Below, in pieces: positions 1 through 5,906 of a DNA stretch of 18,997 nucleotides. Below the pieces are notes generated by a model. The model was given only the letters and a program-made list of their open reading frames with translations. It made no database searches and was not told where the DNA came from. A program made the translations under genes and the position numbers. The stretch's first letter is position 1, and each line of letters opens with the position of its first letter. The DNA comes from Bacillota bacterium (GTDB lineage Bacteria > Bacillota > Clostridia > Peptostreptococcales > Anaerovoracaceae): contig CAJPNN010000030.1 in NCBI GenBank assembly GCA_905372035.1, forward strand, positions 1 through 18,997. The letters run 5' to 3'.

Positions 1-485
1 TTAGCTAATTTTTGTAAAATTTTTTCAGCTTTTGGACCTTGCAATGCAATTTGTGCAGTTTCTGATGAAATATTTTTAATTTCTACATCGTAGTTTCCTT
101 TTTGTTTTAAGAACCAAGCAAAGTCCTTATCTGTATTTGCAGCATTAACTACAATATACATATCATCTTTACCTTTTCTGTAAACTAGTAAATCATCAAC
201 AACTCCACCGTTTTCATTACATAATAAAGAGTAAATAACTTGTCCGTCACCAATAGTTGTCAAATCGTTAGTGATTAAATGATTTACATAGTCAAAAGCG
301 TCTTTGCCTTTAACAGTAACTTCTCCCATATGTGAAACATCAAATAATCCGGCATTATTTCTAACTGCATTATGTTCAGCAGCTAGTCCTTCGTATTTAA
401 CAGGTAGTAACCAACCTGCATAGTCAACAACTTCTCCTCCATATGAAATGTGTTTTTCGTACAATGGTGTTTTTTTTGCAGCCAT
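1..485 (-). CDS. gcvT: Aminomethyltransferase (glycine cleavage T protein), 5' part
   Basis: The first 161 codons of GcvT; the rest lies beyond the left edge (the family is about 360-370 residues). T protein takes the aminomethyl group from lipoylated H protein, releases ammonia and passes the methylene to tetrahydrofolate. The translation starts MAAKKTPLYEKHISYGGEVV, then shows the folate/aminomethyl signatures YAGWLLPVKYEGLAAEH (near residues 22-38), LFDVSHMGEV (near 46-55) and a later IALQGPKA, all typical of GcvT. The ATG at 485 has a good AGGAGG site just upstream. No stop interrupts the visible frame. By hand count the coding part is about 32% G+C, against about 42-47% in sampled stretches of thiC and pdxS. 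Family call very sure; whether other gcv genes follow cannot be seen. Confidence 0.95.
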   Translation of the reverse strand, partial: MAAKKTPLYEKHISYGGEVVDYAGWLLPVKYEGLAAEHNAVRNNAGLFDVSHMGEVTVKGKDAFDYVNHLITNDLTTIGDGQVIYSLLCNENGGVVDDLLVYRKGKDDMYIVVNAANTDKDFAWFLKQKGNYDVEIKNISSETAQIALQGPKAEKILQKLA

Positions 486-557
486 ATCAAATTCCTCCTT
501 TAAATTTAGAATAGAAATCAATTACCTCTCATAAGATAACTCCTTTCCTTTAATGTA

Positions 558-586
558 ATTATAGTATAAAAAAATAAAAAATACAA
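558..586 (-). promoter_or_regulatory. SigA-type promoter for gcvT
   Basis: On the minus strand, TTGTAT (586-581) and TATAAT (563-558) are 17 bp apart. This predicts a 5' untranslated region of roughly 65 nt before gcvT. That leader holds the AGGAGG site but nothing resembling the two-aptamer glycine riboswitch often found before gcv genes. Prediction by eye only. Confidence 0.6.
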
Positions 587-594
587 AAACCATA

Positions 595-623
595 TTGATT
601 TATAGTAAATATGGATGTACTAT
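595..623 (+). promoter_or_regulatory. Candidate promoter for the stalk-repeat protein gene
   Basis: TTGATT (595-600) and TACTAT (618-623) are separated by 17 bp, about 90 nt before the ATG at 712. It lies back to back with the gcvT promoter. A 7-bp inverted repeat (CCATATT 590-596 / AATATGG 607-613) overlaps the -35 and spacer, and ATAACT/AGTTAT (about 636-654) forms a second small inverted repeat downstream. These may be operators or chance in A+T-rich DNA. Confidence 0.4.
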
Positions 624-711
624 TAAAATATCAAGGATAACTAATATGGAGTTATTATCAAATGAAGAGGATATAAACATTGGATTTGATATTTAAAAAG
701 GAGAGTGAGAT

Positions 712-1665
712 ATGTTCATTAATAAAAAAATAAATATCCACGGTGTGGTTATTGCAGGAATTATCTTAGCATTTGCATTTTGTAAATTCAGTGTTATAGA
801 TGTTTCAGCATATACGAATACACCTAAAAAGGTAGATGTGAAGACGGCGAATTTCAATATTAAAATTAACGGTGTAAAAATTGACAACAAATATAGCAAA
901 TATCCGTTCATAATATATAATAATATAACTTATATGCCTTTGACCTATGATTATTGTGAATTTATGGGGGTTAAGGCGGAATGGAACCCGAATAAACCGG
1001 CGTTTTTTGTAGGTCTTAAAGAAGAAAGTACGGAAGAGAGCAGCAAACTGTTGCAAAATCAAAAAGGATATATTAAAAATACTGTTTACAACAAAGCGAC
1101 CGTTGTCAACTACGCCGTAGGGATAAACAGTTATTATGCATTTTTCAATGATGATAAGCTGAAATATCCTTTTTTAAACTTCAGAAATATAACATATTTT
1201 CCGTTAACGTGGGAATATACGGCGGACGCTTTCGGTTGGGATTATAAATACAGCAATGTACAGGGCTTTGACATAAACTCCGACGGACCTTTAAAAACCT
1301 TAATATTTCCTGTTCCATCCGGACATGTGTTAAACACTTTGCCGATTGGAGGACTGCATTTGAAAGATCAGGTGCATAGTTCGGAGGTGGGAGTTTTATA
1401 TCCTATTGATATTCAATATTTTGATAAAAGAGAGTTGAGCGTGAAATGGAAAGACGGAAGGATGCAAACATTTGACATTTCAGGAGAACTGCCGGAGGGC
1501 ATAACATATTTTGAAAGAAGAACATCAAAAATAATGAAACCTGAAATAGTAGAGAACATGTTTAAAATAGTCGCAAGTGTCGCACCGCAAAATCAACCTG
1601 AGTACAAATGTATGCTTACGTTTGATTTGAATAGCGGAAAAGTTATAGATAAAAAAATTATTTAG
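712..1665 (+). CDS. Secreted protein with two stalk (copper amine oxidase-like) repeats
   Basis: A 317-residue exported protein of unknown function. Residues 1-33 form a signal peptide: basic start (NKK), hydrophobic core about 12-29, likely signal peptidase I site after VSA at 31-33. The Cys at 24 does not sit in a lipobox. Two related modules follow. The first (about 48-100) contains ING, YPFIIYNNITYMPLTYDY and GVKAEW; the second (about 132-190) contains KYPFLNFRNITYFPLTWEY and GWDYKYS. The shared YPF-x4-NITY-x-PLT core is the pattern of 'stalk' or copper amine oxidase N-terminal-like domains, frequent in surface proteins of Clostridia; no amine oxidase catalytic domain is present. The C-terminal third (about 200-317) is not recognised and looks beta-rich. 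The ATG at 712 has a strong AAAGGAGAG site. The gene stands alone and ends 7 nt from the convergent pdxR stop. Confidence 0.8.
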   Translation: MFINKKINIHGVVIAGIILAFAFCKFSVIDVSAYTNTPKKVDVKTANFNIKINGVKIDNKYSKYPFIIYNNITYMPLTYDYCEFMGVKAEWNPNKPAFFVGLKEESTEESSKLLQNQKGYIKNTVYNKATVVNYAVGINSYYAFFNDDKLKYPFLNFRNITYFPLTWEYTADAFGWDYKYSNVQGFDINSDGPLKTLIFPVPSGHVLNTLPIGGLHLKDQVHSSEVGVLYPIDIQYFDKRELSVKWKDGRMQTFDISGELPEGITYFERRTSKIMKPEIVENMFKIVASVAPQNQPEYKCMLTFDLNSGKVIDKKII

Positions 1666-1670
1666 CAGGG

Positions 1671-1709
1671 AATCATATGTGTTTTACTCTATGCTCTGAT
1701 ATGATTTTT
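1671..1709. terminator. Weak hairpin between convergent stalk-protein gene and pdxR
   Basis: AATCATAT (1671-1678) and ATATGATT (1699-1706) pair perfectly over 8 bp around a 20-nt loop, and the right arm runs into five T (1705-1709). It would serve the plus-strand gene ending at 1665, and it overlaps the last codons and stop of pdxR. The stem is A+T-rich, so efficiency is doubtful. On the minus strand the nearest T run lies about 15 nt past the hairpin. Confidence 0.35.
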
Positions 1710-3178
1710 GTAAGTATATCTACAGCTTCGGGAATAACAGAAATATCTATTCCGCCGAAACCTATTATTATTCCGTCAGGGACGGAGCAAGAGGGTTGTA
1801 ACATGTAGTAGGAAGAAACATGTGAAATTTTTATACCGCATGAAATTGCTTTTTCGACAACAGCTTTTTCTGCATCTATATCCAAGCCGGTCTTCAATAT
1901 AAAATGGAGACCGGCTTGTGACCCTGAAATTTCACAGAAAGGCAGGTTTTTTTCAAACAGTTCGGTTAAAAGGATCCTTTTTTTTCTATAAAGATTTCTG
2001 GATCTGTTTAAGTGTTTTTCAAAATATCCCTGTGAGATAAAATCGGTCAGTATTTGCTGAATAAAAGTCGGCACAGGACAAATCATATGAGGTATTGATA
2101 AATAAGATGCAAGTAGAGAATCGGGAAGAAGCATATAGCTGACTCTTAGTGACGGGGCTATAGATTTTGAAAAATTTCCTATGTATATGACTTTGTCATG
2201 TTCGTCCAAAGACTTTAATGAGGGAATCGGTTTCCCGTAATATTTGAATTCACTGTCATAATCATCTTCAACTATATATCGGGTTTTTTGTGAATTTGCC
2301 CAAGACAAAATTTTCAATCTTTCAGAAATAGGCATTACTACTCCTGTAGGGAATTGATGCGAGGGGGTTATGCAAGCGATATTGGAATCGGTTTTTTTTA
2401 AGCTGTCTATGGACATACCCGAATCTGTTATGGGAATATTAAAGAATTTTATTTTATTATTTTTAAAGAGAATACTCCATTTTTCATATCCGGGATTTTC
2501 TATTCCGAAAATAGGATTGTCTTCAAGGAGTTCAAAAAGAATTTGAAAAAGATATTCCATTCCGCTACCGATTATTATATTTTCAGCTGAACATTCAAAG
2601 CCTCTGTTTTCAGATAAATATGTTGCTATGGAAGTACGTAGTTCAAAGGTTCCGCGTTTATCGCAAATAGACAATGAATTATAGTTTTCAGAATCAAACA
2701 TTTCCCTTGACAGTTTTTTAAATATACCATAGGGGAAATTTTTAAAATCAACCATATTATATGAAAGATCATAGATGAAATTTTCTTTATAACTTAAATC
2801 TGCGGGTAAGGCAGGTTTGATTTTATTGTTGTTTTTCGTTTTGTCGATATGTTCCGATTTGTTGTCGGGTTCCATATTTTTATGATTTTCTTTTTTGTTA
2901 TTTTTCATATTCTGATGTTCAGTTATTTTGAATAATGTTATATCTTCGACAAAATAACCGGATCTTTCTTTTGACACTATATATCCCTCATCAATTAAAT
3001 TTTCATATGCTGCGGTGCAAGTGCTTATTGCTATTCCTAAATGTGATGACAAGGCTCTTTTGGAGGGGAGTTTTTCTCCCGCTTTGATTTTACCGGAAAA
3101 TATTTCTTTTTTAATAAAATCATATAGTTGAACGTAAATCGGCGATGTACTATGTATCTTAAATTTCGGGGTAATCAT
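1673..3178 (-). CDS. pdxR: MocR-family regulator of vitamin B6 synthesis (PdxR-like)
   Basis: A 501-residue fusion of a GntR-type winged helix (about 10-80; PIYVQLYDFIKKEIFSGKI, KLPSKRALSSHLGI) and a fold-type I aminotransferase-like domain (about 135-495). The PLP-binding features are kept: EDDYDSEF at 304-311 and the Schiff-base lysine K338 in NFSKSIAPSLR. Members of this family sense PLP and control pdxS/pdxT; the divergent pdxS next door supports that job. The linker (about 85-125) is unusually rich in Lys and Asn, consistent with a flexible tether. The ATG at 3178 has an AAGGAGC site about 8 nt upstream. It is probably also autoregulated, because the shared control region lies directly upstream. 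I infer a regulator rather than a metabolic aminotransferase from the fused winged helix and the neighbour. Confidence 0.9.
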   Translation of the reverse strand: MITPKFKIHSTSPIYVQLYDFIKKEIFSGKIKAGEKLPSKRALSSHLGIAISTCTAAYENLIDEGYIVSKERSGYFVEDITLFKITEHQNMKNNKKENHKNMEPDNKSEHIDKTKNNNKIKPALPADLSYKENFIYDLSYNMVDFKNFPYGIFKKLSREMFDSENYNSLSICDKRGTFELRTSIATYLSENRGFECSAENIIIGSGMEYLFQILFELLEDNPIFGIENPGYEKWSILFKNNKIKFFNIPITDSGMSIDSLKKTDSNIACITPSHQFPTGVVMPISERLKILSWANSQKTRYIVEDDYDSEFKYYGKPIPSLKSLDEHDKVIYIGNFSKSIAPSLRVSYMLLPDSLLASYLSIPHMICPVPTFIQQILTDFISQGYFEKHLNRSRNLYRKKRILLTELFEKNLPFCEISGSQAGLHFILKTGLDIDAEKAVVEKAISCGIKISHVSSYYMLQPSCSVPDGIIIGFGGIDISVIPEAVDILTKIISEHRVKHI

Positions 3179-3195
3179 TATAAAAGCTCCTTATA

Positions 3196-3248
3196 ACTGG
3201 TACTATAAAATAAATGTAAATTGGTACTTTCTATAATACCAGTATAAC
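3196..3248. promoter_or_regulatory. pdxR-pdxS control region: three TGGTA boxes over the pdxS promoter
   Basis: Box 1, ACTGGTACTATA (3196-3207), and box 3, the same motif inverted (TATAATACCAGT, 3232-3243), match at 11 of 12 positions and form a wide palindrome. Box 2, ATTGGTACTTT (3220-3230), lies between them in the same direction as box 1; the two TGGTACT cores start 24 bp apart. A candidate pdxS promoter uses TTGGTA (3221-3226) inside box 2 and TATAAC (3243-3248) touching box 3, with a 16-bp spacer. A regulator bound here would meet RNA polymerase directly. MocR proteins are known to bind repeated sites between divergent genes; that these boxes are PdxR sites is inference. I could not place a convincing pdxR promoter. 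Confidence 0.6.
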
Positions 3249-3309
3249 ACTATAATTTAGGGCATGAAACAAAAAATATAAAATATTAAACTATAGGCAG
3301 GTGAAAAAA

Positions 3310-4179
3310 ATGAGAAAAACTTGGAGTAATGAAGAGATGAAAAAACAGCTTCTTGGCGGTGTGATTATGGACGTAACATCTAAAGAACAGGCAAAGATTG
3401 CAGAAGAAGCAGGTGCAGTTGCCGTTATGGCACTGGAGAGAGTGCCGGCTGACATAAGAGCGGCGGGAGGGGTTTCTCGCATGAGCGACCCTAAAATCAT
3501 AAAAGAAATTCAAGAAAGTGTAAGCATTCCCGTTATGGCTAAAGTGAGAATAGGACATTTTGTGGAAGCACAGATACTTGAAGCGTTAGGGGTGGATTTT
3601 GTAGATGAGAGCGAGGTGTTATCGCCGGCGGATAATATATACCATGTCAATAAACGTGAATTTAAAACACCTTTTGTATGCGGAGCAAGGAATCTCGGTG
3701 AAGCATTGAGAAGAATACAGGAAGGTGCATTCATGATAAGAACTAAGGGTGAGGCGGGTACGGGTGACGTCGTACAGGCGGTTTCACATATGAGACAGAT
3801 AAACAGTCAGATCACAGCGGTAAAGGCGTTGAGAGAAGATGAATTGTATTATAAAGCAAAAGAGCTTGAAGTTTCTTATGATTTGTTGAAATATGTTCAT
3901 GATAACGGTAAGTTGCCGGTCATGAATTTCTCTGCAGGTGGAGTTGCAACACCGGCGGATGCGGCACTTATGGTTCAACTCGGAGCGGAAGGTGTTTTTG
4001 TAGGGTCGGGTATTTTTAAGTCGGGGGATCCGGCAAAGAGAGCGGCTGCCATAGTTAAAGCCGTGAAGAACTACGATAAGCCCGAGGTGATAGCGGAAGT
4101 TTCGGAAAATCTCGGAGAAGCAATGGTTGGGATAAATGAAGACGAAATAGAAACTATAATGGCTGAAAGAGGTATTTAG
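3310..4179 (+). CDS. pdxS: Pyridoxal 5'-phosphate synthase subunit PdxS
   Basis: 289 residues, close to the 294 of Bacillus subtilis PdxS. It is the synthase half of the DXP-independent route, joining ribose 5-phosphate, glyceraldehyde 3-phosphate and ammonia to give PLP. Conserved stretches are GGVIMDV (16-22, catalytic D21), VMALERVPADIRAAGGVSRM, MAKVRIGH with the sugar-binding lysine K78, RTKGEAGTGD with the second lysine K146, and LGAEGVFVGSGIFKSGDP. An in-frame GTG at 3301 would add three residues, but the AGGTGA at 3299-3304 is well placed for the ATG at 3310, so that start is preferred. The glutaminase partner pdxT does not follow; the gene is followed by a terminator and an unrelated regulator. 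Ammonia would come from a PdxT encoded elsewhere or directly from solution. Confidence 0.97.
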   Translation: MRKTWSNEEMKKQLLGGVIMDVTSKEQAKIAEEAGAVAVMALERVPADIRAAGGVSRMSDPKIIKEIQESVSIPVMAKVRIGHFVEAQILEALGVDFVDESEVLSPADNIYHVNKREFKTPFVCGARNLGEALRRIQEGAFMIRTKGEAGTGDVVQAVSHMRQINSQITAVKALREDELYYKAKELEVSYDLLKYVHDNGKLPVMNFSAGGVATPADAALMVQLGAEGVFVGSGIFKSGDPAKRAAAIVKAVKNYDKPEVIAEVSENLGEAMVGINEDEIETIMAERGI

Positions 4180-4219
4180 CAGCTGATAACATATAAAGTA
4201 TTTCACGATTTATACATGG

Positions 4220-4253
4220 AACTCCCGCAGGCGGTATACCGGCGGGAGTTTTA
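4220..4253 (+). terminator. Rho-independent terminator after pdxS
   Basis: AACTCCCGC (4220-4228) pairs perfectly with GCGGGAGTT (4242-4250); the loop holds a further small self-complementary CGGTATACCG. A short T run (4249-4252) follows. It closes pdxS as a single-gene unit. Confidence 0.8.
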
Positions 4254-4311
4254 AATATAAACAGAGTTTTTAAAAAAGTAATCTATACTTGCTATTATAA
4301 TAAATATATAA

Positions 4312-4340
4312 TTGATATTTTTTTTCATAAGTGATAAAAT
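4312..4340 (+). promoter_or_regulatory. Candidate promoter for the small XRE regulator
   Basis: TTGATA (4312-4317) and TAAAAT (4335-4340) are 17 bp apart. A start near 4347 would give a leader of almost 200 nt before the preferred ATG at 4544. The rest of the 4180-4543 gap holds the pdxS terminator, A+T-rich DNA with a small inverted repeat (ATAAT/ATTAT near 4383-4396), and the leader described separately. I see no other gene in it. Confidence 0.5.
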
Positions 4341-4426
4341 AACAGTCAAATATTCATTGTAAATATTGAGTCTTTACATCGATAATGTTAATTATGACTA
4401 TATAATTGCAGTTTAAATTAATTGAA

Positions 4427-4543
4427 TGATACCGTATCGGGAAAGTTTGAGGAGGACTTTTGTTTAGTGCAATTTTTAAGGTATGCAAGTTTGCAAAAGT
4501 ATGTTTTGTCGGTATCGGAAAACCGAAAAGGAGAAGAAGAAAG
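4427..4543 (+). other. Leader of the XRE gene with small hairpins and a second translation start signal
   Basis: Contains GATACCGTATC (4427-4437), an 11-bp palindrome, then an AGGAGG (4450-4455) four nt before a TTG at 4460 that is open and in frame with the regulator. A 5-bp hairpin TCGGT/ACCGA (4509-4513, 4522-4526) lies just before the main AAGGAG site. GATACCG (4427-4433) could instead pair with CGGTATC (4510-4516). The leader may encode a 28-residue N-terminal extension, a short leader peptide, or nothing. Confidence 0.3.
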
Positions 4544-4756
4544 ATGCTTCGATATTATAAATTATTTGATGTTTTAAATAGAAGAGATATGAAAAGAACG
4601 GATTTGAAGGCTGTTATAACGGCGCCTACGATCACATCACTGGGCAAAGGGAATCCGGTTTCTACGGAGACAATAAATAAAATTTGTGAGTTTTTAGATG
4701 TGCAGCCCGGGGATATTATGGAATATATCCCTGACAATAAAGCCGGCATAAAGTAG
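4544..4756 (+). CDS. Small XRE-family helix-turn-helix regulator (YozG-like)
   Basis: A 70-residue protein that is almost entirely one Cro/C1-type helix-turn-helix. It begins MLRYYKLFDVLNRRDMKRTD, has a turn with ITSLGKGNPVSTETINKICE, and ends with the common VQPGDIMEYI. This matches in length and pattern the small stand-alone XRE proteins related to YozG. Target unknown. The ATG at 4544 has AAGGAG about 10 nt upstream and gives the usual family length; an in-frame TTG at 4460 with a stronger AGGAGG would add a basic 28-residue extension (KPKRRRRK). It sits between pdxS and the thiamine genes, but terminators and promoters on both sides suggest an independent unit. Confidence 0.8.
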   Translation: MLRYYKLFDVLNRRDMKRTDLKAVITAPTITSLGKGNPVSTETINKICEFLDVQPGDIMEYIPDNKAGIK

Positions 4757-4836
4757 ATATGAAACTTTTATACAATAAAATGCATATAATCCGTAGTATG
4801 ATGATATATATGTGACAAAAAAATAAAAAACGGATA

Positions 4837-4865
4837 TTACAAAACAGCAGTAAACGTAATATAAT
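4837..4865 (+). promoter_or_regulatory. Promoter of the TPP riboswitch-thiDC unit
   Basis: A consensus TATAAT at 4860-4865 sits about 15 nt before the riboswitch, the spacing expected if transcription starts near 4872. A weak -35 (TTACAA, 4837-4842) is 17 bp upstream. Confidence 0.55.
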
Positions 4866-4879
4866 CGTGAATAATTAAT

Positions 4880-4970
4880 AAACGGGGTGCTTGCAATAGA
4901 GCAGGCTGAGAGTAGAATGCAGTTTTACAACCCTTGACCTGATTTGGATAATGCCAACGTAGGGAAAATG
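4880..4970 (+). promoter_or_regulatory. TPP riboswitch (THI element)
   Basis: The conserved parts occur in order: GGGGTGC (4884-4890), GGCTGAGA (4904-4911), ACCCTTGACCTGAT (4930-4943), GGATAATGCCAACG (4946-4959) and TAGGGAA (4960-4966). This is the classical thiamine pyrophosphate aptamer. It lies in the thiD leader and is followed at once by an intrinsic terminator, so TPP should shut off thiD and thiC by early termination. Confidence 0.97.
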
Positions 4971-4976
4971 GACTTT

Positions 4977-5006
4977 AGCAGGACCTTACCGGGTTTTGCT
5001 TTTTTT
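4977..5006 (+). terminator. Riboswitch-controlled terminator before thiD
   Basis: AGCAGGACC (4977-4985) pairs with GGTTTTGCT (4992-5000) over 9 bp with two G-T pairs and a 6-nt loop, followed by six more T (5001-5006). Being 7 nt downstream of the aptamer core and before the coding start, it is the expected expression platform. The competing antiterminator was not identified with confidence. Confidence 0.8.
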
Positions 5007-5035
5007 ATTAAAGAGTGAGAAAGGATGGGGATCAG

Positions 5036-5821
5036 ATGCGAACATTTTTGAGTATAGCGGGAAGTGATCCGTCCGGAGGGGCGGGGATTCAGGCAGACCT
5101 TAAAACGGCATCGGCTATGGGGGTATATGGGATGAGCGTCATAACGGCACTTACTGCGCAAAATACGATGGGAGTAAAAGACGTTTTATACATTGATGAA
5201 AAATTTTTCAGAATTCAACTTCGTACCGTTCTTGAAGATATAGTTCCGGATGCGATAAAAATAGGTATGATGGGAGGCGACCACATTTCCGGGATAATAG
5301 TTGAAGAAATTGAAAGATTTAATATAAAGAATATAGTTTTAGATCCGGTAATGGTTTCGTCGTCAGGAGATGTGCTGGTCAACAAATCTTCATTATGTGA
5401 GGCGGAAGCATTGATGAAAACGGTATCTTTGCTTACTCCGAATATAAGTGAGGCGGAAATATTAAGCGGGATAGAGATAAAAAATAAAGACGCTATGGAA
5501 GAGGCGGCAATGCATATATATGAGAAATATGGAGTACCGGTATTGATAAAAGGCGGGCACAATGTTGACAATGCGGATGATTTTCTTGTGACATGCAAAG
5601 AAAAAGTTTGGTTTGAAAGCGAACGAGTAAGGGATAAAAATAATCATGGGACAGGTTGCACTTTAAGCAGCGCCGTTGCTTGTAATCTGGCAAAAGGATA
5701 CGATTTGAAACAATCAATCTCAATTGGAAAGGCATTTGTCAGAGAGGCACTTGAAAACAGTATTGATATAGGAAAAGGCAGGGGACCGCTAAACCATTGT
5801 ATAAATTTGAAAGAAGATTAA
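5036..5821 (+). CDS. thiD: Hydroxymethylpyrimidine/phosphomethylpyrimidine kinase
   Basis: A 261-residue ribokinase-family kinase that phosphorylates HMP and HMP-phosphate to HMP pyrophosphate, the pyrimidine half of thiamine. The start MRTFLSIAGSDPSGGAGIQA and the C-terminal anion-hole motif HGTGCTLSSA (G205-C208) are diagnostic; LDPVMVSSSGD and LTPNISEAEIL are also typical. The ATG at 5036 is chosen because the family begins a few residues before the AGSD motif, with AAGGAT/GGGG upstream; an in-frame GTG at 5015 would overlap the ribosome binding site. It is first in the riboswitch-controlled unit, with thiC 85 nt downstream and no terminator seen between. thiE, thiM and the thiazole genes are absent from the window. 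Confidence 0.96.
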   Translation: MRTFLSIAGSDPSGGAGIQADLKTASAMGVYGMSVITALTAQNTMGVKDVLYIDEKFFRIQLRTVLEDIVPDAIKIGMMGGDHISGIIVEEIERFNIKNIVLDPVMVSSSGDVLVNKSSLCEAEALMKTVSLLTPNISEAEILSGIEIKNKDAMEEAAMHIYEKYGVPVLIKGGHNVDNADDFLVTCKEKVWFESERVRDKNNHGTGCTLSSAVACNLAKGYDLKQSISIGKAFVREALENSIDIGKGRGPLNHCINLKED

Positions 5822-5906
5822 GGATACAATCCCTGATGATTATGATTAAATTTTTGACATTTTAAACTTGTAGGGTCGCAGTATGATTTAAAGGAGGAAA
5901 ATATTG

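Noticed and set aside
784..786. Cys24 of the stalk-repeat protein as a lipoprotein site
   Set aside because: The residues before it (FAF) do not fit a lipobox, and a normal VSA signal peptidase I site follows.
3301..3309. GTG start for pdxS three codons upstream
   Set aside because: The GTG overlaps AGGTGA, which is the best ribosome binding site for the ATG at 3310.
5015..5035. In-frame GTG extending thiD by 7 residues
   Set aside because: It would place the ribosome binding site inside the coding region; ThiD normally begins right before the AGSD motif.
5215..5598. 127-codon open frame on the minus strand inside thiD
   Set aside because: Shadow of thiD; low-complexity Ser/Ile-rich translation without family features.
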